NCBI RefSeq assembly: GCF_042665095.1
Contig: NZ_JBHTBV010000008.1
Length of the DNA: 64,000 nucleotides
Reading direction: 5' to 3' (one strand)
From: Gordonibacter pamelaeae
GTDB lineage: Bacteria > Actinomycetota > Coriobacteriia > Coriobacteriales > Eggerthellaceae
The position numbers and the translations under genes are program-made. Position 1 is the first letter of the stretch. Each line of letters starts with the position of its first letter. The notes under the pieces were generated by a model. It was not told where the DNA came from. It did not search any database and saw only the letters and a program-made list of their open reading frames with translations. Shown piece after piece: positions 49,554-57,934 of the stretch.

Positions 49554-51644
49554 ATGGCGAAGGTTTCGGAGATCTACGGCTCGATGGTGTTCAACGAGCA
49601 TACGATGCAGGAGCGGCTTCCGTCCGCCACCTACAAGAGCCTGCGCAAGACCATCGAGGAAGGCCAGCCGCTCGACAGAGAGGTGGCGAACGTCGTGGCG
49701 CACGCCATGAAGGAGTGGGCCATCGAGAAGGGGGCGACCCACTTCACGCACTGGTTCCAGCCGCTCTCGGGCATCACGTCGGAGAAGCACGACAGCTTCA
49801 TCGACCCCTGCCCCGACGGCCGCGCCATCATGAGCTTCTCGGGCAAGGAGCTGATCCAGGGCGAGCCCGACGCGTCGTCGTTCCCCTCGGGCGGCCTGCG
49901 CGCCACCTTCGAGGCCCGCGGCTACACGGCGTGGGACCCCACCAGCTTCGCCTTCATCAAGGACGAGGTGCTGTGCATCCCCACCGCGTTCTGCAGCTAC
50001 ACCGGCGAGGCGCTCGACAAGAAGACGCCGCTTTTGCGCTCCATGAGCGCCATCGACGAGCAGGCCAAGCGCGTGCTGGCGCTGTTCGGTGAGGCCCCGG
50101 CCCGGGTGACCACCACCGTGGGGTCGGAGCAGGAGTACTTCCTCATCTCCGAGAAGGACTACGCCAAGCGCCAAGACCTCATCATGTGCGGCCGCACCCT
50201 GTTCGGCTACCCGCCGTGCAAGGGCCAGGAGCTGGAGGAGCACTACTTCGGCGCCATCCGCCCGTCGGTGAACGAGTTCATGAAGGAGCTCGACGACGAG
50301 CTGTGGAAGATCGGCGTGTCCGCCAAGACCAAGCACAACGAGGTGGCCCCCGCCCAGCACGAGCTGGCGCCCATCTTCACCAACAGCAACCGCGCCATCG
50401 ACGAGAACCTGCTCACGATGGAGAAGATGCGCCTGCTGGCATCGCATCACGGCCTGGTGTGCCTGCAGCACGAGAAGCCCTTCGAGGGCATCAACGGCTC
50501 GGGCAAGCACAACAACTGGTCCATCTCGGCCGGCAAGACCAACCTGCTCGACCCGGGCGAGACGCCCATGGACAACCTGCGCTTCCTCGTGTTCCTCACG
50601 GGCGTCATCCAGGCGGTCGACGACTACCAGGAGCTGCTGCGCATGTCGGTGGCCTCGGCCGGCAACGACCACCGCTTGGGCGCGAACGAGGCCCCGCCGG
50701 CCATCATCTCCATCTTCCTGGGAGACGAGCTGGGGGCCATCGTGGACGCGCTCATCGACGGCCACGCCTACACCTCGGCCGACAAGGTTGCCATGGACCT
50801 GGGCGTGGCCGTGCTGCCGAACTTCCTGAAGGACAACACCGACCGCAACCGCACCTCACCGTTCGCGTTCACGGGCAACAAGTTCGAGTTCCGCATGCCG
50901 GGCTCCGCCGTGAACCTGTCCGACTGCAACATGATCCTCAACACCGCGATGGCGAAGAGCCTCAAGGGCTTCGCCGACGCGATGGAGGGGAAGGCAGGGG
51001 AGGAGTTCGAGGCGGCCGCCATCGCGTACGTCAAGGAAACCCTGGTCGAGCACCAGCGCATCATCTTCAACGGCAACGGCTACTCCGACGAGTGGCCGGC
51101 CGAGGCGGAGCGCCGGGGCCTGGCCAACCACCGCACCACCGCCGACGCGCTGCCGTGCCTCGTGGCGCCCGAGAGCGTCGCGCTGTTCGAGGAGTTCGGC
51201 GTGCTCTCCGAGCCCGAGGTGCGCAGCCGCTACGAGGTGAAGCTGGAGAAGTACAACAAGCTCGTCAACATCGAGGCGCGCACGATGAAGCGCATGGTGC
51301 GCCGCGCCTACCTGCCCGCCATCAACGCCTACGCCGCCAAGGTGGCCGGCCATATCACTGCGGTGAAGGCCGCGAGCGCCGGAGCCGACACGGGCCAGCA
51401 GGAGAGGCTGCTGGAGAAGCTGCTGGCCGGCGTGCGCGAGATCGACGCGCAGCTGCAGGTGCTCGACGCCGCCCACCACGCCAACATCGAGATGGCCGAT
51501 CAGCAACGGCGCGCGAACGACAACGCGCACCATATCCTGCCCATCATGGACAAGCTGCGCGTCGCCGTGGACGCCGTCGAGGTGGTCGTCGACCGCGACC
51601 ACTGGCCGGTGCCCACCTACAACGATATGCTCTTCTACGTATAA
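49554..51644 (+). CDS. glnA: Type III glutamine synthetase (GlnN type)
   Basis: A 696-residue enzyme, the long GSIII form found in anaerobes rather than the 450-residue GSI. The metal- and ATP-binding motifs VGSEQEYFLI, KTKHNEVAPAQHELAPI and INGSGKHNNWSIS are complete; the GSIII-specific N-terminal region (SMVFNEHTMQERLPSATYKSL) and C-terminal helical tail are present. It makes glutamine from glutamate and ammonia and feeds the glutamate synthase and CTP synthase encoded nearby. AAGGAGCG precedes the ATG. A structured intergenic element begins two bases after the stop. Confidence 0.95.
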   Translation: MAKVSEIYGSMVFNEHTMQERLPSATYKSLRKTIEEGQPLDREVANVVAHAMKEWAIEKGATHFTHWFQPLSGITSEKHDSFIDPCPDGRAIMSFSGKELIQGEPDASSFPSGGLRATFEARGYTAWDPTSFAFIKDEVLCIPTAFCSYTGEALDKKTPLLRSMSAIDEQAKRVLALFGEAPARVTTTVGSEQEYFLISEKDYAKRQDLIMCGRTLFGYPPCKGQELEEHYFGAIRPSVNEFMKELDDELWKIGVSAKTKHNEVAPAQHELAPIFTNSNRAIDENLLTMEKMRLLASHHGLVCLQHEKPFEGINGSGKHNNWSISAGKTNLLDPGETPMDNLRFLVFLTGVIQAVDDYQELLRMSVASAGNDHRLGANEAPPAIISIFLGDELGAIVDALIDGHAYTSADKVAMDLGVAVLPNFLKDNTDRNRTSPFAFTGNKFEFRMPGSAVNLSDCNMILNTAMAKSLKGFADAMEGKAGEEFEAAAIAYVKETLVEHQRIIFNGNGYSDEWPAEAERRGLANHRTTADALPCLVAPESVALFEEFGVLSEPEVRSRYEVKLEKYNKLVNIEARTMKRMVRRAYLPAINAYAAKVAGHITAVKAASAGADTGQQERLLEKLLAGVREIDAQLQVLDAAHHANIEMADQQRRANDNAHHILPIMDKLRVAVDAVEVVVDRDHWPVPTYNDMLFYV

Positions 51645-51645
51645 C

Positions 51646-51818
51646 GTTCCGGCGGCTTGCCAGCCGCCGGAACTGCTCGACGCTGCGAAAGGCCCTGGAA
51701 CCCGATCTTGCCCCTCTTTCGCTTGCCTTCGCGTACCGAAGTACGCTCAGCCGCGAAATGGGGCAATCTCGGGCACCAGGGCCTTTCTCGCTGACTTACT
51801 ACGCCAACCTGGGCGAAT
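51646..51818 (+). repeat. Structured intergenic element, copy 2
   Basis: Same architecture as 17140-17310. Hairpin GTTCCGGCGGC/GCCGCCGGAAC (51646-51673) closes over TGCC with a T-A pair where copy 1 has C-G. The long stem runs from GCGAAAGGCCCTGG (51685-51698) to CCAGGGCCTTTCTCGC (51776-51791) with the same central GCGTAC-CGAA-GTACGC (51731-51746), then TGACTTACTACGCCAACC. Inner arms differ in sequence from copy 1 but still pair (CCCGA/TCGGG, TTGCCCC/GGGGCAA). Confidence 0.75.
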
Positions 51819-51828
51819 GAAGTAAAAA

Positions 51829-51862
51829 GAAACCGGATGCCCCACGTGGCACCCGGTTTCTT
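51829..51862. terminator. Bidirectional terminator between glnA and dapL
   Basis: Stem GAAACCGG/CCGGTTTC (51829-51836, 51853-51860) with further inner pairs. T-rich sequence lies on both sides (TTCTTTG rightwards; TTTTTAC on the minus strand), suiting the two convergent genes. Confidence 0.8.
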
Positions 51863-51893
51863 CTTTGATCCGACAGCTTGCGGCGGTGCCCCC

Positions 51894-53054
51894 TTACGCC
51901 ATGGCCTCCTTGATGCGGCGCGCGGCTTCCAGCAGGCGGTCGTCGGGAGTGGTGAGCGAGATGCGGATGTAGCCCTCGCCGTCCGGGCCGTAGCCGCTGC
52001 CCGGCGTCACGATGACGTGCGCCTGCTCCAAAAGCTTCGTGGCGAACGACGCGCTCGTCTCGCCGGCCGGCACCTTCGCCCACACGTAGATGGTGGCCTT
52101 CGGAGTGTTGCATTCCAGGCCGATGGCGCGCAGGGCCTCCACCACCACGTCGCGCCGGTGTTGGTAGAGCGCGCAGAGGTCGGCCACGCACTGCTGGTCG
52201 CCGGAGAGCGCCGCGATGGCCGCGTCCTGGACGGCCGTGAACTGGCCGGAGTCCAGGTTGTTCTTCACCGTGCCGAGCGCCCCCACCGCCTCAGGGTTGC
52301 CGCAGGCGAAGGCGATGCGCCAGCCGGTCATGTTGTAGGACTTCGACAGGCTGAAGAACTCGATGCAGCACTCCTTGGCATGCGGCCGCTCCAGGATGGA
52401 GGGCGCGCGGTAGCCGTCGAAGCAGATGTCGCAGTAGGCGTTGTCGTGCGCGAGCAGCAGGTCGTGCTCGAGGCAGAACGCGATGGCGGCGTCGAAGTAC
52501 GCTTCGGCGGCGCAGGCGCCGGTGGGGTTGTTGGGGTAGCCCAGGAACATGATCTTCGCCGCGTCCAGCACGTCGGCGGGCACCTGCGAGAAGTCGGCCA
52601 GGAAGCCGTCCTCCTCGCGCATGGGCATGAAGTAGGTGTTCGCGTTCTGCATCAGGGCCCCGCCGGAGTACACCGGGTAGCCGATGGACGGCGCGAGCAC
52701 CCAGTCGCCCGGGTCCAGATAAGCCGTGTGCAGGTGCGCGATGCCCTCCTTGCTGCCGATGAGCGCGAGCACCTCGGTGGCGGGGTCCACCTCCACGCCG
52801 AAGCGGCTGCGCATCCAGTCGGCGCACGCCGTGCGGTACGCGCGCGAGCCGGCGTAGTCGGGGTAGCGGTGGTTCGCGGGGTTGCGGATGGCCTCGGCCA
52901 TGGCGTCGACGATGTGCGGCGGCGTGGGCGTGTCCGGGTCGCCGATGCCGAGCGAGATGACGTCGACGCCCTGCGCCTCGAGCGCGTCGCGCTTGGCGTC
53001 TATCTGGGCGAACAGGTACGGGGGCATGCGGTTCAGGAATGCGGCGGTTCTCAT
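51894..53054 (-). CDS. dapL: LL-diaminopimelate aminotransferase
   Basis: A 386-residue fold-type I PLP enzyme. The substrate part is near VISLGIGDPDTPTP, with HRYPDYAGSRAYR, LGYPNNPTGA, the DNAYCDICFDGYRAPS loop and the PLP lysine in FFSLSKSYNMTGWRIAF. This pattern fits the DapL branch of aminotransferases, which converts tetrahydrodipicolinate directly to LL-DAP with glutamate and bypasses succinyl or acetyl intermediates. It lies 22 bases after dapF, the next step of the pathway, supporting this role over general aspartate aminotransferase. GAGGAAGAAGGG precedes the ATG. Confidence 0.88.
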   Translation of the reverse strand: MRTAAFLNRMPPYLFAQIDAKRDALEAQGVDVISLGIGDPDTPTPPHIVDAMAEAIRNPANHRYPDYAGSRAYRTACADWMRSRFGVEVDPATEVLALIGSKEGIAHLHTAYLDPGDWVLAPSIGYPVYSGGALMQNANTYFMPMREEDGFLADFSQVPADVLDAAKIMFLGYPNNPTGACAAEAYFDAAIAFCLEHDLLLAHDNAYCDICFDGYRAPSILERPHAKECCIEFFSLSKSYNMTGWRIAFACGNPEAVGALGTVKNNLDSGQFTAVQDAAIAALSGDQQCVADLCALYQHRRDVVVEALRAIGLECNTPKATIYVWAKVPAGETSASFATKLLEQAHVIVTPGSGYGPDGEGYIRISLTTPDDRLLEAARRIKEAMA

Positions 53055-53076
53055 GGGCCCTTCTTCCTCTCTGTTG

Positions 53077-53961
53077 TCACACGTTCACGGTGCCCGCGAA
53101 GCTTTCGGCGGCGGGCCCCGTCATCATCACATGGCCGTCGTCGGCCCAGGCAACGTGCAGCGTCCCGCCGCGCAGCAGCACGTCGGTCTCGCGGCCCGCG
53201 CGGCCGGTGAGGCAGGCGGCCACGGCCGTCGCGCACGCGCCCGTCCCGCAGGCCAGCGTCTCGCCGCAGCCGCGCTCGAACACGCGCATCGCGATGCCAT
53301 GCGGGCTCACGACGGCGAACTCCACGTTGGTCTTCTCGGGGAAGGCGGGATGCGACTCGAAGAACGCCCCGACCGCGTCCACGTCAAACTCGTCGAGGCC
53401 GGTCCCGTCCAGGAAGCACACCGCGTGCGGGTTGCCCATGGACACGCAGCAGAACGCGAACGCGCCCCACGGCGAATCCAGCTCGAGCGCGCCTGCGTAC
53501 GGATCGCCGAAGGAGGCGGTCGCGTCGGGCTCGGCGCTCACCGGCACCTGCGCCGGGTCGAGCACGGGGCGTCCCATGTCCACGGTCGCGCGCGTCATCT
53601 TCCCCGTGCCGTCCACCGTAAACGTGATGGGCCGGGGCCCGGCCAGCGTGTCGGCTGTCAGCCTTCGGTCCTCTGCGGGCACATACCCCCGATCGACCAG
53701 GAACTTCGCGAAGCAGCGCACCCCGTTGCCGCACATCTGCGCGAGCGTGCCGTCGGCGTTGACGTAGTGCATGTAGGCCGCGCATTCGGGACGCGCGGAC
53801 GGCCGCACCACGATCACGCCGTCGGCGCCGATGCCGAAATGGCGGTCGCAGAGGCGTTCCACCTCCCCGGACGCGAGCTCGACGTCCCGCGCGAGCCCGT
53901 CGATCATGACGAAGTCGTTCCCCAGGCCGTGCATCTTGACGAACTCGAGCCCCTGCCGCAT
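53077..53961 (-). CDS. dapF: Diaminopimelate epimerase
   Basis: A 294-residue cofactor-independent epimerase converting LL-DAP to meso-DAP for lysine and peptidoglycan. The two catalytic cysteines are in MCGNGVRCFAK and ETLACGTGACATAV; FVKMHGLGNDFVMID at the start and the GNPHAV motif are also conserved. The start at 53961 is chosen because GGAAGGAGCG lies just upstream and the conserved fold begins there; the frame is open 32 codons further. It is the first gene of the dapF-dapL pair. Confidence 0.95.
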   Translation of the reverse strand: MRQGLEFVKMHGLGNDFVMIDGLARDVELASGEVERLCDRHFGIGADGVIVVRPSARPECAAYMHYVNADGTLAQMCGNGVRCFAKFLVDRGYVPAEDRRLTADTLAGPRPITFTVDGTGKMTRATVDMGRPVLDPAQVPVSAEPDATASFGDPYAGALELDSPWGAFAFCCVSMGNPHAVCFLDGTGLDEFDVDAVGAFFESHPAFPEKTNVEFAVVSPHGIAMRVFERGCGETLACGTGACATAVAACLTGRAGRETDVLLRGGTLHVAWADDGHVMMTGPAAESFAGTVNV

Positions 53962-54295
53962 GCGCGCTCCTTCCGATCCCGGGCCGTTCCCGCCATGGTA
54001 GCCCCGGATCGCCGCGTACGCGCCTGGATTTAACGCGATGTTTACGCTGCCCCGCATATCGGCGATTCTGCATGCTCCGCCTGCCAGCCATCCGGTTCCG
54101 CCTGCCCGCCCCTGTTTCCCGGCTTTTCGCCCAGATATGCTACCTGATCGGCAGCGTTTCCCGACCGTTGACGGCTTTCCACAAAACGCCGACTGACACG
54201 CGTGCGGGCAGCACGCTATGCTGGGCTCGGCGATCCTTCGAGATCGCCCGGTTGGGAAGGGCGGCGCGACGCCGCCGGACGAAAGGATGCGCGCA

Positions 54296-55780
54296 ATGGA
54301 GAACCCCGCACAGAAATCCTACCAGCTCTACATCGACGGCCAGTGGGTCGACGCGTCGGACGGGGGCACGCTCGACGTGTTCTGCCCGGCCAACGGCGAG
54401 CAGCTGTCCACCATCGCCGACGCCACCAAAGAAGACGTCGACCGCGCGGTCGATGCGGCGTGGAAGGCGTTCGAGACCTGGGGCAAGACCGACAAGGCCG
54501 AACGCGCCATCATCCTGAACAAGGTTGCCGACATCATCGAGGCCAACGCCGAGAAGCTGGCGCTGCTCGAGTCGCTCGACAACGGCAAGCCCATCCGCGA
54601 GACGCGCGCCATCGACGTGGCGTACTCCGTCGACCACTTCCGCTACTTCGCCGGCGTGCTTCTGGCCGACACGGGCGAGGCCGATATGCTGCCCGGCAAC
54701 ATGATGTCGCTCGTGCTGCACGAGCCCATCGGCGTGGTGGGGCAGATCGTGCCGTGGAACTTCCCGTTCCTCATGGCCGCCTGGAAGCTGGCCCCGGTGC
54801 TGGCCGCCGGCGACTGCACCGTGTTCAAGCCCTCGTCCACCACCTCGCTCACAGTGCTGGAGCTGGCCAAGCTCACCCAGGACGTCATCCCGGCCGGCGT
54901 GTTCAACGTGGTCACGGGCCGCGGCAGCAAGTCGGGCCAGTACATCCTCGACAACCCCAAGATCAGCAAGCTCGCGTTCACCGGATCGACCGAGGTGGGC
55001 CGCGACGTGGCCCGCGCGGCGGCCGAGCGCCTCATCCCGGCTACGCTGGAGCTGGGCGGCAAGTCCGCGAACATCATCTTCCCCGACTGCAAGTGGGACA
55101 TGATGCTGGACGGCATCCAGCTGGGCATATTGTTCAACCAGGGCCAGGTGTGCTGCGCCGGCAGCCGCATCTTCGTGCACGAGGACATCTACGACAAGTT
55201 CGTCGAGGACGCCTGCCGCGCGTTCGGCAACGTGAAGATCGGCATGCCGTGGGAGGACGACACCCAGATGGGCAGCCAGATCGACCAAGGCCAGATGAAC
55301 AAGATCCTCGAGTACGTGGAGATCGCCAAGCAGGAGGGCGGCCGCGTCCTCTGCGGCGGCGAGCGCGCCACCGAGGGCGACCTGGCCCGCGGCGCGTTCC
55401 TCAAGCCGACGCTCATCGAGGTGCCGAGCAACTCGTGCCGCGTGGCGCAGGAGGAGATCTTCGGGCCCGTGGCCGTGGTCATCAAGTTCAAGGACGAGCA
55501 GGAGGTCATCGATATGGCCAACGACTCGGTCTACGGCCTGGGCGGCGCCGTGTGGACCCGCGACATCAACCGCGCGTTCCGCGTGGCGCAAGGCGTGCGC
55601 ACCGGCCGCATGTGGGTGAACACCTACAACCAGATCCCCTCGGGCGCGCCGTTCGGCGGCTACAAGGAGTCCGGCATCGGCCGCGAGACGCACAAGATCA
55701 TGCTCGAGCACTACACCCAGACGAAGAACATCATGATCAACCTCGGCGAGGAGCCGAGCGGCTTCTATCCCGAGAAGTAG
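54296..55780 (+). CDS. Aldehyde dehydrogenase family protein
   Basis: A 494-residue NAD(P)-dependent aldehyde dehydrogenase. The catalytic Glu is in LELGGKSANI, the nucleophilic Cys in FNQGQVCCAGSRIFV, and the nucleotide-binding segments are PWNFPFLMAAWKLAPVLAAGDC and FTGSTEVGRDV. Length and motifs match broad-substrate class 1/2 enzymes; a precise substrate cannot be assigned. The start at 54296 is chosen for GAAAGGA 8 bases upstream. It stands alone, with its own terminator. Confidence 0.93.
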   Translation: MENPAQKSYQLYIDGQWVDASDGGTLDVFCPANGEQLSTIADATKEDVDRAVDAAWKAFETWGKTDKAERAIILNKVADIIEANAEKLALLESLDNGKPIRETRAIDVAYSVDHFRYFAGVLLADTGEADMLPGNMMSLVLHEPIGVVGQIVPWNFPFLMAAWKLAPVLAAGDCTVFKPSSTTSLTVLELAKLTQDVIPAGVFNVVTGRGSKSGQYILDNPKISKLAFTGSTEVGRDVARAAAERLIPATLELGGKSANIIFPDCKWDMMLDGIQLGILFNQGQVCCAGSRIFVHEDIYDKFVEDACRAFGNVKIGMPWEDDTQMGSQIDQGQMNKILEYVEIAKQEGGRVLCGGERATEGDLARGAFLKPTLIEVPSNSCRVAQEEIFGPVAVVIKFKDEQEVIDMANDSVYGLGGAVWTRDINRAFRVAQGVRTGRMWVNTYNQIPSGAPFGGYKESGIGRETHKIMLEHYTQTKNIMINLGEEPSGFYPEK

Positions 55781-55807
55781 CGGCGGACTGACAACTCGGA
55801 TTGGCGA

Positions 55808-55845
55808 AGCGGGCGGCAGCGATGCCGCTCGCTTTTTCTTTTCTC
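55808..55845 (+). terminator. Rho-independent terminator after the aldehyde dehydrogenase gene
   Basis: Stem AGCGGGCGGCA/TGCCGCTCGCT with one G-T-type pair and GCGA tetraloop (55808-55833), followed by TTTTCTTTTCT. Confidence 0.85.
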
Positions 55846-56168
55846 CCCTTCCACTCCGCGCGGCGACGCGAGCCCCCCCCTCGCAGGTCCTCTTGCCAGC
55901 GCGGCCTCCAGATCCGACGAGGCGCTTTCGAGCCGGGATTCGCGTTGGGCAATCGCCCGGTGTCGGAACCTCAAACGTTCGGCAACGGAGTGCGCGGCGC
56001 TCGGCGTTTCCGCAGTATGGTTGCTGCATCGCAACCGGCGAAACGCCGGTCGAGCCCTGCGCCACCTCGTGCAGCGGCGGATATCCCCGGCCTGGACCAT
56101 GCGCGCCAAGCAAGCCCGCACACACTCATCCGGCGGGGCTACGACGGAATAGAGAGAAAGGTACGTAC
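55846..56168 (+). other. Leader region of the pilus operon with poly-C tract and hairpin
   Basis: 323 bases without a gene. It holds a run of eight C (55873-55880) and a two-tier hairpin: outer stem CGGCGTTTC/GAAACGCCG (56002-56010, 56040-56048) and inner stem GGTTGC/GCAACC (56019-56024, 56031-56036) with a TGCATC loop and an asymmetric internal loop. No convincing sigma70 promoter was seen. The pilin promoter should be here. Confidence 0.5.
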
Positions 56169-57875
56169 ATGGCATCCATGCTCAAAAGGCTGTCGGGCGC
56201 GCTCGCGGCCCTCGTCGCCCTCGCGCTGATGGCTCCTATGGGAGCGGTTCCGGCGCTCGCCCTCGACGCGGGCGGCTTGGCCGACGACGGCAGCGCCTCG
56301 ATCACGGTTCACAAATACAAGACCCAGTCGGCATCCAGCACGCCGGGCACGGGCGAGGACGGCCAGGGGCTTCCCGTGGGCGCCCAGCCGCTCGAGGGCG
56401 TGAGCTTCACCCTCTACCGGCTGGACAACGCCAAGGTGGAAGGCGCCGTGGCTGGGACGGCCGCCCCGGCCGGCGCTCCGACGGCCGACGACGTCGCGGC
56501 GTTCTTGGCGACCTACCGCGATAACGGGTTCGCCCCCAACGTGCAGACGACGGACCCCGACGGCACGGCCACTTGGGCCAGCCTGGCGTTCGGCTACTAC
56601 CTGCTCGTGGAGACGGACGCGGGCGGGGCGAACGTGGACCCGGCCGTTCCCTCCATCGTGACGGTGCCGTACGCGCGCCAGGCGATGGGCGGATCCACGT
56701 CCTACGCCAAGGACGTGCACGTCTATCCGAAGAACGTGAGCCGCGAGGAAGTCGAGAAGACCGCCATCGGCGCACCCGACGTCACCGCCCCCGGTGAGAA
56801 GCTCGAGTACCAGATAGCGTTCATGGTACCCGAGGCGGGCAAGGTGCATGCGAGCGACGCGGCCGCCATGAAGGCCACGGTGGTCGACCGCCTGCCGCTC
56901 AATGCGGCGGGGCAGCCCGTCCTCACCGTCAACCCCTCTTTCACCGTGACCGCGCTCTCCAAGGGAGGCGACACGACCGCGCTCAATGCGGGCGATATCG
57001 TCTTCAGCGACACCTCGGCCTCCGATGGGCTGGTCACGTGGACGTTCGGACCGGAAATCGCGAAGGCTATCGAGGGTATCAACAGCACGAACGCCTCCAA
57101 TGTGGACGGGCAGGTCGTGAAAGTGCTCCTGGGGATCACGGCGACGGTGAACGACAACGCCTACAACGGCGGCATCGACGCCACAGGGCAACCTTCCATC
57201 GCGAACACCGCCGTCGCCACCGTCAGCGACTCGGACGGCACGGTGATGATCGACGGCAAGGAGAGCGTCACCCCGGCCGTCACCACCATGGGCTTCAAAC
57301 TGACGAAGGTGGACGCCGACGGCAATCCCGTCACGTCCGACTCGGCCACGTTCAAGCTGGCCGCCTCCTACGCCGACGCTGTCGCGGGCACGTTCATCAA
57401 GAACGGGTCGACGTCGGCGGACCTTACGGCGACGTCGAGCCTGGCCGACGGCACGGCGGTGTTCTCCGGTTTGAGCGCCCGGGCCCTCACCTCGGGCGGT
57501 GCCGCCTACACGGGCATCGGCGACGCGGTGGCGGCGGCGCGCGCGAACCTCGGCGCGCCCCAGACGGTCGAGCTGTGGCTCGTCGAGACGGACGCGCCCG
57601 ACGGCTACCGCATCCTCCAGGCGCCCCAGAAGGTGACGCTGAGGATAGCGAAGGCCACGGCCGACGCCACGGTTTCCTCGACGGTCGTGGACGGCCCGCT
57701 GTCCGTGGTCAACACCATGAACGGCCAGGAGGGCGGCGGCAACTTCGCGCTGCCGAACACCGGCGGGATGGGTGCGGTCGCCTTCCTCGTGGCCGGCGCC
57801 GCCTTAGTCGCCTTCGCCGTGGCCAGCTTCGCGCGGTCGCGCAAGGGCGGCAAGCACGGCCCGTCCGGCCGGTAG
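56169..57875 (+). CDS. LPXTG-anchored major pilin with SpaA/Cna-B isopeptide domains
   Basis: A 568-residue surface protein. It has a signal peptide (about 1-32, ending AVPALA), an N-terminal domain, the pilin motif YPKN at about 186-189 whose Lys is the sortase cross-linking residue, two further beta-rich domains, an E-box-like WLVETDAPDGY near 480, and a C-terminal LPNTG (about 528) with membrane segment and RSRKGGKH tail. These features identify the backbone subunit of a sortase-assembled pilus. It is the first gene of a three-gene pilus locus with the tip adhesin and sortase that follow. Confidence 0.93.
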   Translation: MASMLKRLSGALAALVALALMAPMGAVPALALDAGGLADDGSASITVHKYKTQSASSTPGTGEDGQGLPVGAQPLEGVSFTLYRLDNAKVEGAVAGTAAPAGAPTADDVAAFLATYRDNGFAPNVQTTDPDGTATWASLAFGYYLLVETDAGGANVDPAVPSIVTVPYARQAMGGSTSYAKDVHVYPKNVSREEVEKTAIGAPDVTAPGEKLEYQIAFMVPEAGKVHASDAAAMKATVVDRLPLNAAGQPVLTVNPSFTVTALSKGGDTTALNAGDIVFSDTSASDGLVTWTFGPEIAKAIEGINSTNASNVDGQVVKVLLGITATVNDNAYNGGIDATGQPSIANTAVATVSDSDGTVMIDGKESVTPAVTTMGFKLTKVDADGNPVTSDSATFKLAASYADAVAGTFIKNGSTSADLTATSSLADGTAVFSGLSARALTSGGAAYTGIGDAVAAARANLGAPQTVELWLVETDAPDGYRILQAPQKVTLRIAKATADATVSSTVVDGPLSVVNTMNGQEGGGNFALPNTGGMGAVAFLVAGAALVAFAVASFARSRKGGKHGPSGR

Positions 57876-57934
57876 GCAACGGGGCTGCACCCGCATGGGC
57901 ATCGGAAAACTCGAAAGAACGCGCCGCGCGCCGC

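Noticed and set aside
56002..56120. c-di-GMP riboswitch upstream of the pilin
   Set aside because: The conserved GEMM core segments are not present.
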